Shown one piece after another: positions 27,112 through 36,984 of a stretch of 64,000 nucleotides of DNA. The translations under genes were made by a program, and so were the position numbers. The notes beneath the pieces are model-generated. The model had not been told where the DNA came from. It made no database searches and saw only the letters and a list, made by a program, of their open reading frames with translations. Each line of letters opens with the position of its first letter. Positions within the stretch are counted from its first letter, which is position 1. Origin of the DNA: Palsa-504 sp963834685 (GTDB taxonomy: Bacteria; Actinomycetota; Actinomycetes; Streptosporangiales; Streptosporangiaceae); NCBI GenBank assembly GCA_963834685.1, contig CAWICW010000001.1, positions 42,790-106,789 of the forward strand, in the 5' to 3' direction.

Positions 27112-28031
27112 TCAGGTTGCTGAGGACATGTAGGCGGCCAGGATGTAGTTCGGGTGGCGGTCCAGGTTAGTGCGGGCGCGGTCGTAGCGCATGGTGGTGC
27201 GCGGGTCGGCGTGGCGGGCAGCGATCTGGACGTCCCGGAGGTCGACGCCGGCATCGAATCGTGGTGACGAACGTGTGGCGCAGCATGTGCGGGTGGACCT
27301 TGGCCCGCAGGCCGGCGGTGTCAGCGAGGTGACGCAGGCGACGGGTTGCCGCATGGCGGTCCATCCGGGTGCCGCGGCGGTTAAGCAGGATCGGCCCGCC
27401 GTCCCGGAGACCGGCGGCCCGGTCGATGGCTCTGCTGACCGCGGGCGGTAGCGGGACCTGGACCACCTTGCTGCCCTTGCCGCATACGCGCAGGACCCGG
27501 TGGCCGTGCTCCTCGCCGAGGTTGGCGATGTCCGCGCCGGTGGCTTCGAAGATCCGCAAGCCGAGCAGGCCGAGCATGGCCACCAGCGCGAAGTCGGACG
27601 GGTTGGGTGATTCCCGGGCGGCGGTGAGCAGAGCCTCGAACTGCAGATGGGTGAACCCGAGGTGGGTGATTCGGCGGGCACTGCGGGGCGGCGGACATGC
27701 TCGGCGGGTGAGTGCTGCAGGAGGCCGTCGAGCACGCAGGTACGGTAGAACCCGGCCGTGACGGAGAACCTCCGGGAGACGGTGGAGGGCCTGAACCGGC
27801 GGATCTCCTGCATCCACCGGATGTAGAGCTCGAGATGCGGCCGCTGGGCGGCCAGGGGGTCTAGGCCGCGCTCGGCGCACCAGGACAGGTAGCAGCGCAG
27901 GTCGGATTCGGTGTGCTCGCGGGAGGAGCCCTTGAAGCGGCCAGGTAGGCAGCCACTGCCAGTCGCAGCCGATCGGTAAACGGCTCAGGAAGATCGCTGG
28001 CCGCTGAGGCCAGCTCGCTGAAGGTCATCAT
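27112..28031 (-). pseudogene. Tyrosine integrase, frameshifted
   Basis: XerD-like integrase of about 305 residues in relatives, spread over three frames. It starts MMTFSELASAASDLPEP near 28031, shifts near 27935 and again near 27680, and shifts near 27255 within the catalytic domain. Recognisable parts: MQEIRRFRPSTVSRRF, GLLGLRIFEATGADI (Arg), HPHMLRHTFVTT (His/Arg), DVQIAARHADPRTTMRYDRAR (His and Tyr). All catalytic residues are present but the product cannot be made as one chain. A possible former integrase of the surrounding island. Confidence 0.85.
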
Positions 28032-28160
28032 GCCACGACACTGCGCCGAATCCCGATCACCGTGAAGCCAACGAACACGCACCTGGCGGCAGAAGCGGAC
28101 ATTCACCCCAACTCTGATGATGCATAAATTTCTTTCCCCGCAGGGATTTCACCGGTCGAG

Positions 28161-29848
28161 TCAAGTTGGGTTGCGTGTTACGACTGGTGCCTGGCGTGAG
28201 TGGTGCTTGGGTGACGATCGTGGCTGTATGCCGAGTGAGGCCTGGCTGGCGAGGTCGGCGATTGCCGCCTTGTAAGCGCGGTCTGCCTGGCGGAGCGGGC
28301 TGCCGGGCGGCGGGCCGGCACCGGCGATGCCGGCGAGTGCGGGGATAATGACGCGCCTGGTCAGCCGGGTGAAGAACAGGGTCATGGACAGGCCGTCGGC
28401 GGTGACCTGATAGCTGCGGCTGTGAGGGATGCGTTCGATGATCTGGTGGGCGCGGAGCCTGCGCAGGTCGTAGCTGATCTGGCCGCCGGTCATGTCCTCG
28501 GGGTCTTTCCCCAGCTGGGGGGCGAGGAGGTGCCGCAGGTCGCGGCTGGTGAAGCCGGCGGGCCGCAGCGCGAGCGCGCAGCAGGCCGCGAGGAGCGCCT
28601 GGACGCGGGGTCGGGGAAGCGCAGGCCGGGGACGCGGGTGCAGGTCGTGCTGATGACGGGATTGGTAAGGGTTTCCAGGGCGGCGGTCCCGGCGGCGGGG
28701 TCGTGGCTGATGCATTCGGCGTCCAGGAGGCGCCGGTTGGCGGCGTAGCCTGCCTTCGCCAGAGCGGCGAGGTTCGTCAGCTCTTTGCCGATGCCGAGGT
28801 CGCGCGGCTGGTTGAAGGCGGTCTCGGTGCGCAGCGCTCGTCCTTCCTTCAGGTACTGCTTGACCTGGGTTTTCTTGTAGAACAGGTAGAGGTAGGGGCA
28901 GGTGCCGGTCGTGATGACCTGGGTGCGGAAGGTCCCAGGGGTCCGGAACTTGCCGCGCTGGCGGATCATCCGGTCGAAGACGATGCTCACCTTGTCCGGG
29001 CGGCCGATGTCCAGGTTGTCGCGGATCAGCTGCTCGAAGAAGATCCGCCCGGTGACCGGCCGGTCCAGGGCCATGGTCGTGGAGAACTCGATCTGCTTGA
29101 CCGACAGCTGCCAGCGGTAGTCGGCATCCTGGTCGGCGCGGGTGAACGGCTGTGGCAGCCGGGCCAGCCACTTGCCGGCGAACCGGTAGATCTTCTGGTC
29201 GGTCAGCCCGTCGCAGATCCGCTGGACCGCCTCGGCGTCGCTGACCGCACCGAACGCGTTGTCCAGCGAGGTGAACGCGATCCCGGCCTTCAGGCACTGC
29301 CGCTTGGCGTACTCGTGCCCGTTGAAATAGATCTGGCCGGTGTAGGGGAAATAACCGCAGAACTTGAAGTGGAACGGGCCGAAGTCGGCGTCGAAGCCAT
29401 AGAAGTACCAGTGGTTGACCATCGCCTGCTCCTGGTACAGCCACGGGTACGGCTTGCCGGTCGCCGGGTCCCGGCGCCGTGCGGTCCGCCACACCCGGGT
29501 CTTCTCCTGGGCCACGCCGACAAACAGGATCTGGTCCCCGCCGGACTTCCCGGCCAGGTACTCCTTAGCGACCTGATCCTTGCTCTGCCCCCTGGCGAAC
29601 CGGACCAGGTCCAGCCTCCGCGTGTCGATGTAGTGGCGGATGTCCGCGGCGAACCGCTCAGTCATCGGCAGCATCAGCGTCGAGGAGACGAACCGGTTCC
29701 CGCGGTGCTGGCAGAAGAAATTGTGGATGCCCTGCCCGTACTGCAGCCGCGGCTGCCGGAACGTCAGCATCAGCCGGTCGATGCAGCGGACCTCCAGCGT
29801 CACGTGACCGGACAAGACCTCAGCAGCAGTACGGGGTAGCGTCATCAT
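28161..29848 (-). pseudogene. Large uncharacterised protein, copy 1 (one frameshift)
   Basis: About 560 residues of a family I recall only as hypothetical in soil bacteria; copy 2 lies at 34777-36384. Shared segments: IDRLMLTFRQPRLQYG, FARGQSKDQVAKEYL, VAQEKTRVWRT, NHWYFYGFDADFGPFHFKF, YFPYTGQIYFNGHEYAKRQ, DNLDIGRPDKVSIVFDR and, in the C-terminal part, YDLRRLRAHQIIERI, a winged-helix-like unit. One extra C near 28604 shifts the frame, perhaps a sequencing error. The ATG at 29848 has GGAG upstream. No catalytic motif recognised. Confidence 0.6.
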
Positions 29849-30362
29849 GGGCTCCGGCTGGAGGCTCGGCCGGCAACGGCCACCAGACCGCTGCAAGCGG
29901 TGAATGAACAGCTCACATTGTGAACTGCCTTGAGCGCCAGCCGGAACCCACCCCACCGGCCCACGACACCTGCCCGCAGACGCATGCCTCGTCGGGTTGG
30001 GGCGAAGCCCCGCTATATATACGTCGCGGACGACTATCTATTGGGCCAAACCCAGGCCTGCTGAACAGTCGGCCAGCGCTCTGATAACCGCGCGGCTACC
30101 CGCCGATCTGAGCAGCTGAGGAGCGTAGGTCTATGCCGCCTCCGCCATACCTAACATCCGTTTCGGCACGGCAAGCAGAGGCCCTGCGTCAGGGGCGCAC
30201 GCGGTGTCCGACGGGGGACGAGAGCCGACGGCTTTCGCTGACCAGGCTGCGCTTGCGGTCGATGGCGTCCGGGGCCGTGGGGCGCTGTGGCTCCATCCAG
30301 GTGCCATCTCCTTACCTGCTTCCAGAGCGCGCCGCGGCAGCCATCCGCTACCGGCGACGGTC
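29849..30362. other. Intergenic region
   Basis: About 510 bases with a short AT-rich patch (GCTATATATACG near 30012), a possible promoter or relic. No gene recognised. Confidence 0.4.
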
Positions 30363-31064
30363 CTAGATTGCTTGTGCTTGGCCGCAGATCAACGGCTGCA
30401 CTATCGCTGGCATTGCGCGCCACCGCTCGGGCCGGCGGTCAGCAAGGGCGAACCCGGCGTGTTCGATCAAGCTCATCGTGTCCTGGTCGCATCGGCAGCC
30501 ATGGGCAAACGCGCACCACGGACGGTGAAGACGCTCCTGCCAGCGTTCGAGCCTGGATCCGGCCGGGGCCCGGACGTGCTCGATGAACAGTAGCTGTCCG
30601 CCGTCTCGAAGCACCCTGCGTGCTTCTAGCAGGGCTGCGGGTGGATCGGCGACGGTACAGAACACGAGGGTGGCGGCCACCGCGTCGAATGAGCCATCAG
30701 CAAAGGGCAGCTGTTCCGCGGGCACTCTGAGGACTCGCGAATTGGGCGGGGCGGCGCGTGCTGTGCGTCGCTCCAAGCGTTTGGCCATCCCCGGCTCAGG
30801 CTCGGTCAGGGTGAGCCCGTCTAGGTCGGCTCGGTAGTACTGCACGTTGAGTCCGGTTCCGGCGCCGAGCTCCAGCACGCGCCCGTGAGCTCGCGCGAGG
30901 AGGTCGCGGCGCAGCTCGGACATGCCGCGCAGCTCTGCCAGCCACAGGAATGGGTCGTACAGGATCGGGCCACAGCGAGTCCCCCAGAACTCAGCAAGCC
31001 GTCCTGGCTGCGCTGTTCCATTGGCTGTCGCTGGCTCGGCCTGTGCGCTTATCTGGTCCATCAT
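30363..31064 (-). CDS. Class I SAM-dependent methyltransferase
   Basis: 233 residues. SAM-binding motif I is VLELGAGTGLN, motif II TLTEPEPGMAKR, then VPAEQLPFADGSFDAVAATLV and the post-motif RRVLRDGGQLLFIEHVRAP, placing it near the UbiE/phospholipid-methyltransferase group (Methyltransf_11). The ATG at 31064 follows GAAAGGAAC. Divergent from the BTAD-hydrolase gene with 156 bases between, so they may share regulation. Substrate unknown. Confidence 0.87.
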   Translation of the reverse strand: MMDQISAQAEPATANGTAQPGRLAEFWGTRCGPILYDPFLWLAELRGMSELRRDLLARAHGRVLELGAGTGLNVQYYRADLDGLTLTEPEPGMAKRLERRTARAAPPNSRVLRVPAEQLPFADGSFDAVAATLVFCTVADPPAALLEARRVLRDGGQLLFIEHVRAPAGSRLERWQERLHRPWCAFAHGCRCDQDTMSLIEHAGFALADRRPERWRAMPAIVQPLICGQAQAI

Positions 31065-31220
31065 TTTCGTTCCTTTCTCACGCGGCGCAGTCCGCACGAC
31101 GCGTCGGCATTGGCGGCGCGCTTTGGGTTGCCGTCCATACGGCGAGTGTGGGTGGCGCGCCTGTCAACTCGCTGTCACCTGCCGGTGCCGGCGGGCAGGA
31201 GGCTGGCATGATGGCTACTG

Positions 31221-32741
31221 ATGTTCTTGGTACTCGGCGCCGTTACCGCGGTCGGCCCGGACGGGCAGGTGGTCGCGCTCAGTGACCGCCAGCGGTCGCT
31301 GTTGGCCAGCCTGCTGGCCCGGGCCGGCGCTGTCGTGAGCGTTGACACCCTCGTGGACCTGATCTGGCCAGAGGATCCGCCTCAGGATCCCGTGGCGGCA
31401 CTGCACAACCAGGTGTCCCGGCTGCGCCGGACCATTCCGTTCACGCGGATCCAGACCGTGGCGCCCGGCTACCGGCTGGCCGTTGGTCCGGACGATGTGG
31501 ACAGTCAGCGGTTCGACCGGCTGGTACGGGCAGACACGGCCGGGTCATTGTGCGAGGCGCTGAGCCTATGGCACGGTGCGGCCTACGCCGAGTTCGCCGA
31601 GTCGCCAGTGGCCCGGTTTGAGGCGATCCGGCTGGAGGAGGCGCGCCGGCAGGCGACCGAGCGCTGGCATGAGCTTCGCCTGGACGAGGGCTCTGCCGAC
31701 CTTCCGGCTCTGGAGGCGTTCGCCACCGAACATCCGCTCCGCGAACGTGCCCACCTCGTCAGCATGAGGGCCCTGTACGCGTCCGGACGCCAAGCCGACG
31801 CGCTCGCGGCCTACCAACGCTACGCCAGCCGGCTCGCCGGCGAGCTCGGGCTCGAGCCCTCGGCTGCCATGCAGGAACTGCAGCTGCGCATCCTCCGGCA
31901 CAACGTGGCGCCGCCGACCCCGCTGCGCGCGATGCGGGTAAGCCGCGTTTCCGTCGGCGACCGTCGCATCGCCGTGGCCACCGTGGGGAGCGGACAGCCG
32001 CTGATCGCGCTGCCCGGCTGGGTATCGAACATCGACGTCATCGCGGCCGGCCGCGATCCGCGCTCCTCGATGTTCCAGCGGCTCACGGGCACCCGTGCGC
32101 TGGTCATGTACGACCGGTACGGGACCGGACGCTCCCCCGGCCCGGTCGACGACTTCGGCCTGGACGCGAGCGTGGCCGAGCTGGCCGCCGTCGCGACCTG
32201 CGCCGGAGCGCCGGTCGACCTGCTCGCCATGTCCCAGGCCGGACCGGTTGCCGTCACGCTCGCCGCGACGCGGCCGGATCTGGTCCGGCGGCTGGTGTTC
32301 TTCGGGACCTACGCCAGCGCCGCCGAAGTATTCATACGCCCAGACCTCAACGCCACCCTCATCGCGCTGGTGCGCTCTCACTGGGGACTCGGCTCCAAAC
32401 TGCTCGCCGGCCTGTACCGGCCCGATCTGACCGACGCAGCGGCCGACCACATGGCCGCGGTACTGCGAGACTCGGCCGACCGCGACGTGGCCGCCGGATA
32501 TCTCGAGGCCATCTACGCCGCCGACGTCACCGCCCTCCTGCCGGCGGTGAGCGCACCCGCACTCGTGCTGCACTACCGAGGCGACCGCGTCATACCCCAC
32601 CGCGGCGGGCTGCACCTGGCCGAAGGCCTGCCCGACGCCCGGCTGGTCACCCTCGAAGGGCGCTACCACCTGCCCGACATCCGCGACCTCGACCACATCG
32701 TCGACACCATCACCGCGTTCCTGTCCGGACCGCCCAAGTAG
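31221..32741 (+). CDS. BTAD-type transcription factor fused to alpha/beta hydrolase
   Basis: 506 residues. Residues 1-85 form an OmpR-like winged helix (VDTLVDLIWPEDPPQDPVAALHNQVSRLRR), 90-235 a bacterial transcriptional activation domain with HPLRERAHLVSMRALYASG and ELGLEPS, together a SARP-like module. From about 245 to the end is an alpha/beta hydrolase: LIALPGWVSN, nucleophile region LLAMSQAGPVAV (Ser, with Ala where Gly is usual), Asp in HYRGDRVIPH and His in GRYHLPD. The hydrolase part may sense or cleave a ligand (inference). Confidence 0.88.
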   Translation: MFLVLGAVTAVGPDGQVVALSDRQRSLLASLLARAGAVVSVDTLVDLIWPEDPPQDPVAALHNQVSRLRRTIPFTRIQTVAPGYRLAVGPDDVDSQRFDRLVRADTAGSLCEALSLWHGAAYAEFAESPVARFEAIRLEEARRQATERWHELRLDEGSADLPALEAFATEHPLRERAHLVSMRALYASGRQADALAAYQRYASRLAGELGLEPSAAMQELQLRILRHNVAPPTPLRAMRVSRVSVGDRRIAVATVGSGQPLIALPGWVSNIDVIAAGRDPRSSMFQRLTGTRALVMYDRYGTGRSPGPVDDFGLDASVAELAAVATCAGAPVDLLAMSQAGPVAVTLAATRPDLVRRLVFFGTYASAAEVFIRPDLNATLIALVRSHWGLGSKLLAGLYRPDLTDAAADHMAAVLRDSADRDVAAGYLEAIYAADVTALLPAVSAPALVLHYRGDRVIPHRGGLHLAEGLPDARLVTLEGRYHLPDIRDLDHIVDTITAFLSGPPK

Positions 32742-32818
32742 CCACAGTCCTGCCGATCGCCCAACCGGTTACGCCAGAATCCGAGCCCGGCCGCTGGTCG
32801 CTAGCAGTTGCTTGCCAG

Positions 32819-33095
32819 GCTGATCTTGCCCGGGCTGATCTCGCTGGGATCGATCTCGGTGCGGTCTACGCAGTCGACTATGTTCCCGAACTGCTCGAGG
32901 ACGGACACAGGCGTGCGGCGGCCGAGAGCCCGGACGTCGAGTTCCAGCTCGGCGACGCCGAAGATCTGCCCGCAGGCGACGCGTCATTCGACGTGTGCTG
33001 AGCGTCTTCGGGGTGATGTTCGCGCTGATCACCAGCGGGCCGCCGACCAGATCGCGTGCGTCACCCGCCCGGGCGGCACCGGCGCCCTGGCCTAG
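32819..33095 (+). pseudogene. Methyltransferase remnant, cut by IS701-type element
   Basis: The reading AVDYVPELLEDGHRRAAAE, VEFQLGDAEDLPAGDASFDV, then after a shift LSVFGVMFA and, in another frame, AADQIACVTRPGGTGALA is the middle of a UbiE-like methyltransferase. It stops at TAG six bases before the IS701-type inverted repeat. The N-terminus is already missing. No continuation was found beyond the IS. Confidence 0.65.
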
Positions 33096-33101
33096 TAATA
33101 A

Positions 33102-34635
33102 GGCAGCCGCATTTCGGGTTGTGAGCTGGGCGAAAGTGTCTGGCGTGGCTGATGTGAGGTTGTTACGGGATGGGCTGATGTGAGCGCAGCCGCCTCGTGA
33201 TCATGCCTGTGTGACGAGTACAAGAACCGAGGCGGCCGCTGCCGTCAGCATAGGCGCCGGGCTGGCGCTGCGGAAACGAGATGAGCTGCTGGGGCTGCTG
33301 CGGCCGCATTTTGTCCGGTCCGAGCCGTGGCTGCAGGCCGGCAAGTACGTGTCGGCGCTGGCCAGCGAGCTGCCCCGGGTGAACGGGTGGAGCATCGCCC
33401 GGCGTGGCGGGGACCGGACGCCGGACCGGACCCAGCGGCTGCTTAATCACGCGACCTGGGACACCTTCGCCGCGATGGGGGTGGTGCGCCGGTTCGCGGT
33501 GGCCGGGCTGGAGGACGCGGCCCGGCGCGGCAAACGCCGGGGCGGCCTGGTGGTCGGGGCGATCGACGAGACGGGACAGGAAACGGCCGGCCAGGCCACC
33601 TGCGGGGTCAAACGCCAGTACCTGGGGTGCGCGGGAAAGGTGGCCAACGGGATCAATACGGTGCACCTGTCCTACGTGCGCGAAGGCACCGGGCACGCGC
33701 TGATCGGCGCCCGCCAGTGGATCCCGGCCGAACGCATCGAGGACCCGGTCAAGTCCCTGATCATGGGGCTGCCGCTGGACCTGGCCTTCCGGACCAAGGG
33801 CCAGCTGGCCATCGACATCAGCACCGAGGCCGCCGCCGACGGCATCCGGCCGGACTTCTACTGCGGGGACGAGGTCTACGGCAGCTGCACCCAGCTGCGC
33901 GAGCACTTCGAAGCCCAGGGCCAGGCCTACGTGCTGCGGGTGCCGTCCAACTTCATGCTCACCCTGGCCGCGGGCACCCAGCTGACCTGCGCGCAGGCCG
34001 TCACGGCGCTGCTGAAGCACAAGCGGCGCTGGGAGGTCCGCTCGGCCGGGCACGGCTCCAAGGGCCAGCGGTGGTATGCCTGGGCCTGGCTTGCCACCGC
34101 CAGCCCGCGTCACCACCTGCTGATCCGCCGCCACCTGCGGACCGGGGAGCTGGCCTTTCACTACTGCTACGTCCCCGACGGCCAGCTGCTCACCAAGGCC
34201 CGGCTGATCAGGGCAGCCGGGCTGCGCTGGCCGGCAGAAGAAGATTTCTCCTTCGCCAAGGACTGCTTCGCGCTCGACCAGCGCCAGGCCCGGCTCTACA
34301 CCGCGATCCTCCGCCACGCGGTGCTGGTCATGGCCGCCCTGGCCATCTGCGCCATCACCGCCGCCCACCTCAAAGACCGCACCGATACCCAGGCACCGCC
34401 CCCGGTCCGGCCCGGCCAGCCGCCACCGCCAGAACCCGGCATGATCCCGCTGACCATCCCGGAGATCAAACGGCTGCTCGCCGCCCTCACCACCCCGCCC
34501 CTGCCCCGCTGGCTCGTCATCCACTGGGACACCTGGACCCGCCGCCACCAGGCCCGCTCACGATGGTTCCACAAACGCGCCAGACTCGCCCGCGACGCCG
34601 AAATCGCCCTGGTCAGCTAGCGAAATGCGGCTGCC
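33102..34635 (+). mobile_element. IS701-family insertion sequence
   Basis: A single transposase gene between 15-bp perfect inverted repeats GGCAGCCGCATTTCG (33102) and complement (34621-34635). TAGTA occurs at both flanks (33093 and 34637), a possible target duplication, though not at identical distance. Inserted in a decayed methyltransferase gene. Confidence 0.85.
33211..34620 (+). CDS. IS701-family DDE transposase
   Basis: 469 residues. Recognisable blocks: RPHFVRSEPWLQAGKYVSAL, VGAIDETGQETAG (first Asp region), NGINTVHLSYV, FYCGDEVYGSCTQLRE (second acidic site), and WPAEEDFSFAKDCFALDQ (Glu with the Y/H-box region). Typical length and order for IS701-type transposases. Begins with GTG 95 bases from the left end. 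Full-length and in frame, so possibly still active. Confidence 0.9.
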   Translation: MTSTRTEAAAAVSIGAGLALRKRDELLGLLRPHFVRSEPWLQAGKYVSALASELPRVNGWSIARRGGDRTPDRTQRLLNHATWDTFAAMGVVRRFAVAGLEDAARRGKRRGGLVVGAIDETGQETAGQATCGVKRQYLGCAGKVANGINTVHLSYVREGTGHALIGARQWIPAERIEDPVKSLIMGLPLDLAFRTKGQLAIDISTEAAADGIRPDFYCGDEVYGSCTQLREHFEAQGQAYVLRVPSNFMLTLAAGTQLTCAQAVTALLKHKRRWEVRSAGHGSKGQRWYAWAWLATASPRHHLLIRRHLRTGELAFHYCYVPDGQLLTKARLIRAAGLRWPAEEDFSFAKDCFALDQRQARLYTAILRHAVLVMAALAICAITAAHLKDRTDTQAPPPVRPGQPPPPEPGMIPLTIPEIKRLLAALTTPPLPRWLVIHWDTWTRRHQARSRWFHKRARLARDAEIALVS

Positions 34636-34776
34636 GTAGTAGTGAGGCAAGCCTCGGACCACCGAGCCTGAGGCTGGCGTCGGTGCATCCGTGCAGATAG
34701 CGGGATGGCTGGTGGCCGTCCGAGTCTTGTCTCACGGGGTATCGCGGCTGCGCCACGATGAGCGCAGGCTGGGTTC

Positions 34777-36384
34777 ATGGCCGAGCGTACTGTCACTGTG
34801 AACGACGTGCTGGACGGGCATGTGGTCCTGGATATCGAGTGCCTGGACCGGATCTATCTCAACGCCTACGTGCCGATCCTGCAGACCAGTGCCCAGGTGG
34901 TGGCGTTCTTGTCCGGGCACCTGGGGTTCCCGTTCGCCTCGCCGGCGCTGTTCCGGCAGCTGGGCGACCGGTTCCGCCGGGCGGCGGAGTCGTTCGCGTC
35001 CGCTGGTGGCATCCCGTGGGTCAGGTTTGGCAAGGGGCAGGCCAAGCTGGAAGTGATGCAACCGCACCTGGCCCGGCAGGCGGCCACCGGGCGGTCCGGG
35101 GTGGCGGCGGTCGGCGTGGCCCAGGAGTTCCAGCGGGTGTGGACCGCTTATGAGGGCAAGACCTCTACCGGGACGCCGCGGTGGAACTTCGTCAAGGACG
35201 ACCGGCGGGTGACCTGCTACTACTTCTATATCTGGGACGCCGATTTCGGCCCGGCGTTCATCAAGGTCTGCGCGTATTTCCCGTATCCGGCCAAGGTCTG
35301 GGTCAACGGGCATGAGTGGGTCAAGCGGCAAGCCGAGCGAGCCGGGCTCGGGTTCACCGCGCTGTCCAACGGGTTCGCCGCCTGCGATGATCCGGCCGCG
35401 TTGCAAGTGATCTGTGACCGGCTGCAGCCGGGCACGATCGAGGTGTTCACCCAGCGGTGGCTGCACCGGCTGCCGCTGCCGCTAACCTGGGCCGACCAGC
35501 AAGCCGGCTACTGGCGGGAAACCTCGATGCGGCAGGTGGAGGTCTCCCGCACCATCGTCTTCGACGCCCCCCGCCATGCCCGCGGCTTCTTCGAGGCGCT
35601 GGTCGCCGACAACCTCGACATCGGCCGGCCGCACAACGTGGAAATCATCTTCGCCCGCAAGATCCGCCGCGACACCAAGGGCGTGTTCCGCACCGCGATC
35701 GACCGCCGCGACAACGGCGGCGTGCTGGTCAACGTGTTCTACAAGCACTCCCGGATCAAGCAGTACCTGAAAAACGGCCGGGCGATGCGGATCGAGACGG
35801 TCGTCAATGCGCCGCGCGACCTGGGCTGCAACGCCCGGCTGCCCAACCTGGACGAGCTCCAGGCCAGGGCCCGCGCCGCCAACCGGCGCATACTGGATGC
35901 TGAACGTGCCGGCCAGGGCACCGTCCTTGCGAGCCCAGCCTTTGAGCGGGTCGCGCACCCTTCCGTGGACGCGGAGGGGCGGAGGACCCCGGCGCTGCGC
36001 TTCGGCGATCCTCGGGTCATGGCCCTGGCCGGCGCCTTGTGCCAGACGCTGCTCGCCGCGACCGGCTTCACGAACAAGAACCTGCGCGTCTTGATCGCCG
36101 GGCTGCTCGGCAGCGCCTACACCCCCGGCCAGATGACCTACGATCTGCGGAGGCTGCGCCTCAACGGGCTGATCCGCCGGCTCCCGCACACCAACCGGTA
36201 CGTACTCACCGCCGACGGCATCCGGATAGCCGTCTTCTACACCAAGATCTACAACCGCTTGCTGATCCCGCTCACCGCCGCGAACCAACCCCAGGCGCCC
36301 CCTGAACTCCGCGCCGCGCTCGCCGCCATCACCCGTCACGTCGACGACTACGCCAACCGCGCGCGCCTTCCCCGCGCCGCGTGA
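34777..36384 (+). CDS. Large uncharacterised protein, copy 2 (intact)
   Basis: 535 residues, intact member of the family also present at 28161-29848. Conserved blocks in the same order: LDRIYLNAYVPILQT, VRFGKGQAKLEVM, VAQEFQRVW, YYFYIWDADFGPAFIKV, YFPYPAKVWVNGHEWVKRQ, TRWADQQ-like region, DNLDIGRPHNVEIIFARKI, YKHSRIKQYLKNGRAMRIET, and C-terminal MTYDLRRLRLNGLIRRLPH followed by YVLTADGIRIAVFYTKIY, which looks like a winged helix. No signal peptide or membrane helix. Lies just right of the IS701-type element. Function unknown; a DNA-binding role is plausible from the C-terminus only. Confidence 0.75.
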   Translation: MAERTVTVNDVLDGHVVLDIECLDRIYLNAYVPILQTSAQVVAFLSGHLGFPFASPALFRQLGDRFRRAAESFASAGGIPWVRFGKGQAKLEVMQPHLARQAATGRSGVAAVGVAQEFQRVWTAYEGKTSTGTPRWNFVKDDRRVTCYYFYIWDADFGPAFIKVCAYFPYPAKVWVNGHEWVKRQAERAGLGFTALSNGFAACDDPAALQVICDRLQPGTIEVFTQRWLHRLPLPLTWADQQAGYWRETSMRQVEVSRTIVFDAPRHARGFFEALVADNLDIGRPHNVEIIFARKIRRDTKGVFRTAIDRRDNGGVLVNVFYKHSRIKQYLKNGRAMRIETVVNAPRDLGCNARLPNLDELQARARAANRRILDAERAGQGTVLASPAFERVAHPSVDAEGRRTPALRFGDPRVMALAGALCQTLLAATGFTNKNLRVLIAGLLGSAYTPGQMTYDLRRLRLNGLIRRLPHTNRYVLTADGIRIAVFYTKIYNRLLIPLTAANQPQAPPELRAALAAITRHVDDYANRARLPRAA

Positions 36385-36984
36385 AACTTGACACAAACGT
36401 CCACAAGCTCACGACCAAAGATCGCTAGCCGGCGGTATGGGATACCCAGAACCAGCCCGGTATCGGCACCTATGTGCGGCCCTTCCGGCGGCGGCACGTC
36501 TGCTCTTGAAGCGGACGAGGACGACCGAGGCGGACCCGGCCACTGCCGACCCATGCGTACCGGAGTGGGCAGCCGGGTCGGGCGTCTCGGGTTCGTCCAT
36601 CATCGTCGCCTCCGGCGACCGTGAAGCCTGGCGTCTTTGGAGGATACTAGCTGGCAGCTAACCGATCGGGATTGCCGGTTACCGAGCGGGACTTCCCCGG
36701 CTCCCAAGACCATCCCCATGGTGCCGATCGCGGGCAAGCAGCAATCGCGAGCGCGAGCGCTCGATGCAACGGCTCGGCATGGCCCAGAATGCCGAGCCGA
36801 AGGCCTCCAGGTCCTTCCGAGCATGCGATGCTGGCGGCACCCGATTCGGCAGGCTCACTGCGATGGGGTCGTCCTTGTCGCGGTGTGTAACCAGCCCTCG
36901 TCTGGAGCAGCGCGCACACTGCCGCCTAATTGATCGGCCGCCCGATCGTCAGATGACCGCTACCAGAGCGTCCCGAACTGGCGG
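36385..36984. other. Intergenic region
   Basis: About 600 bases between two convergent genes. No gene, repeat or clear terminator recognised. Confidence 0.4.

Noticed and set aside
33163..34548. 461-codon minus-strand frame across the IS701-type transposase
   Set aside because: Antisense of a transposase with visible catalytic blocks and flanking inverted repeats.
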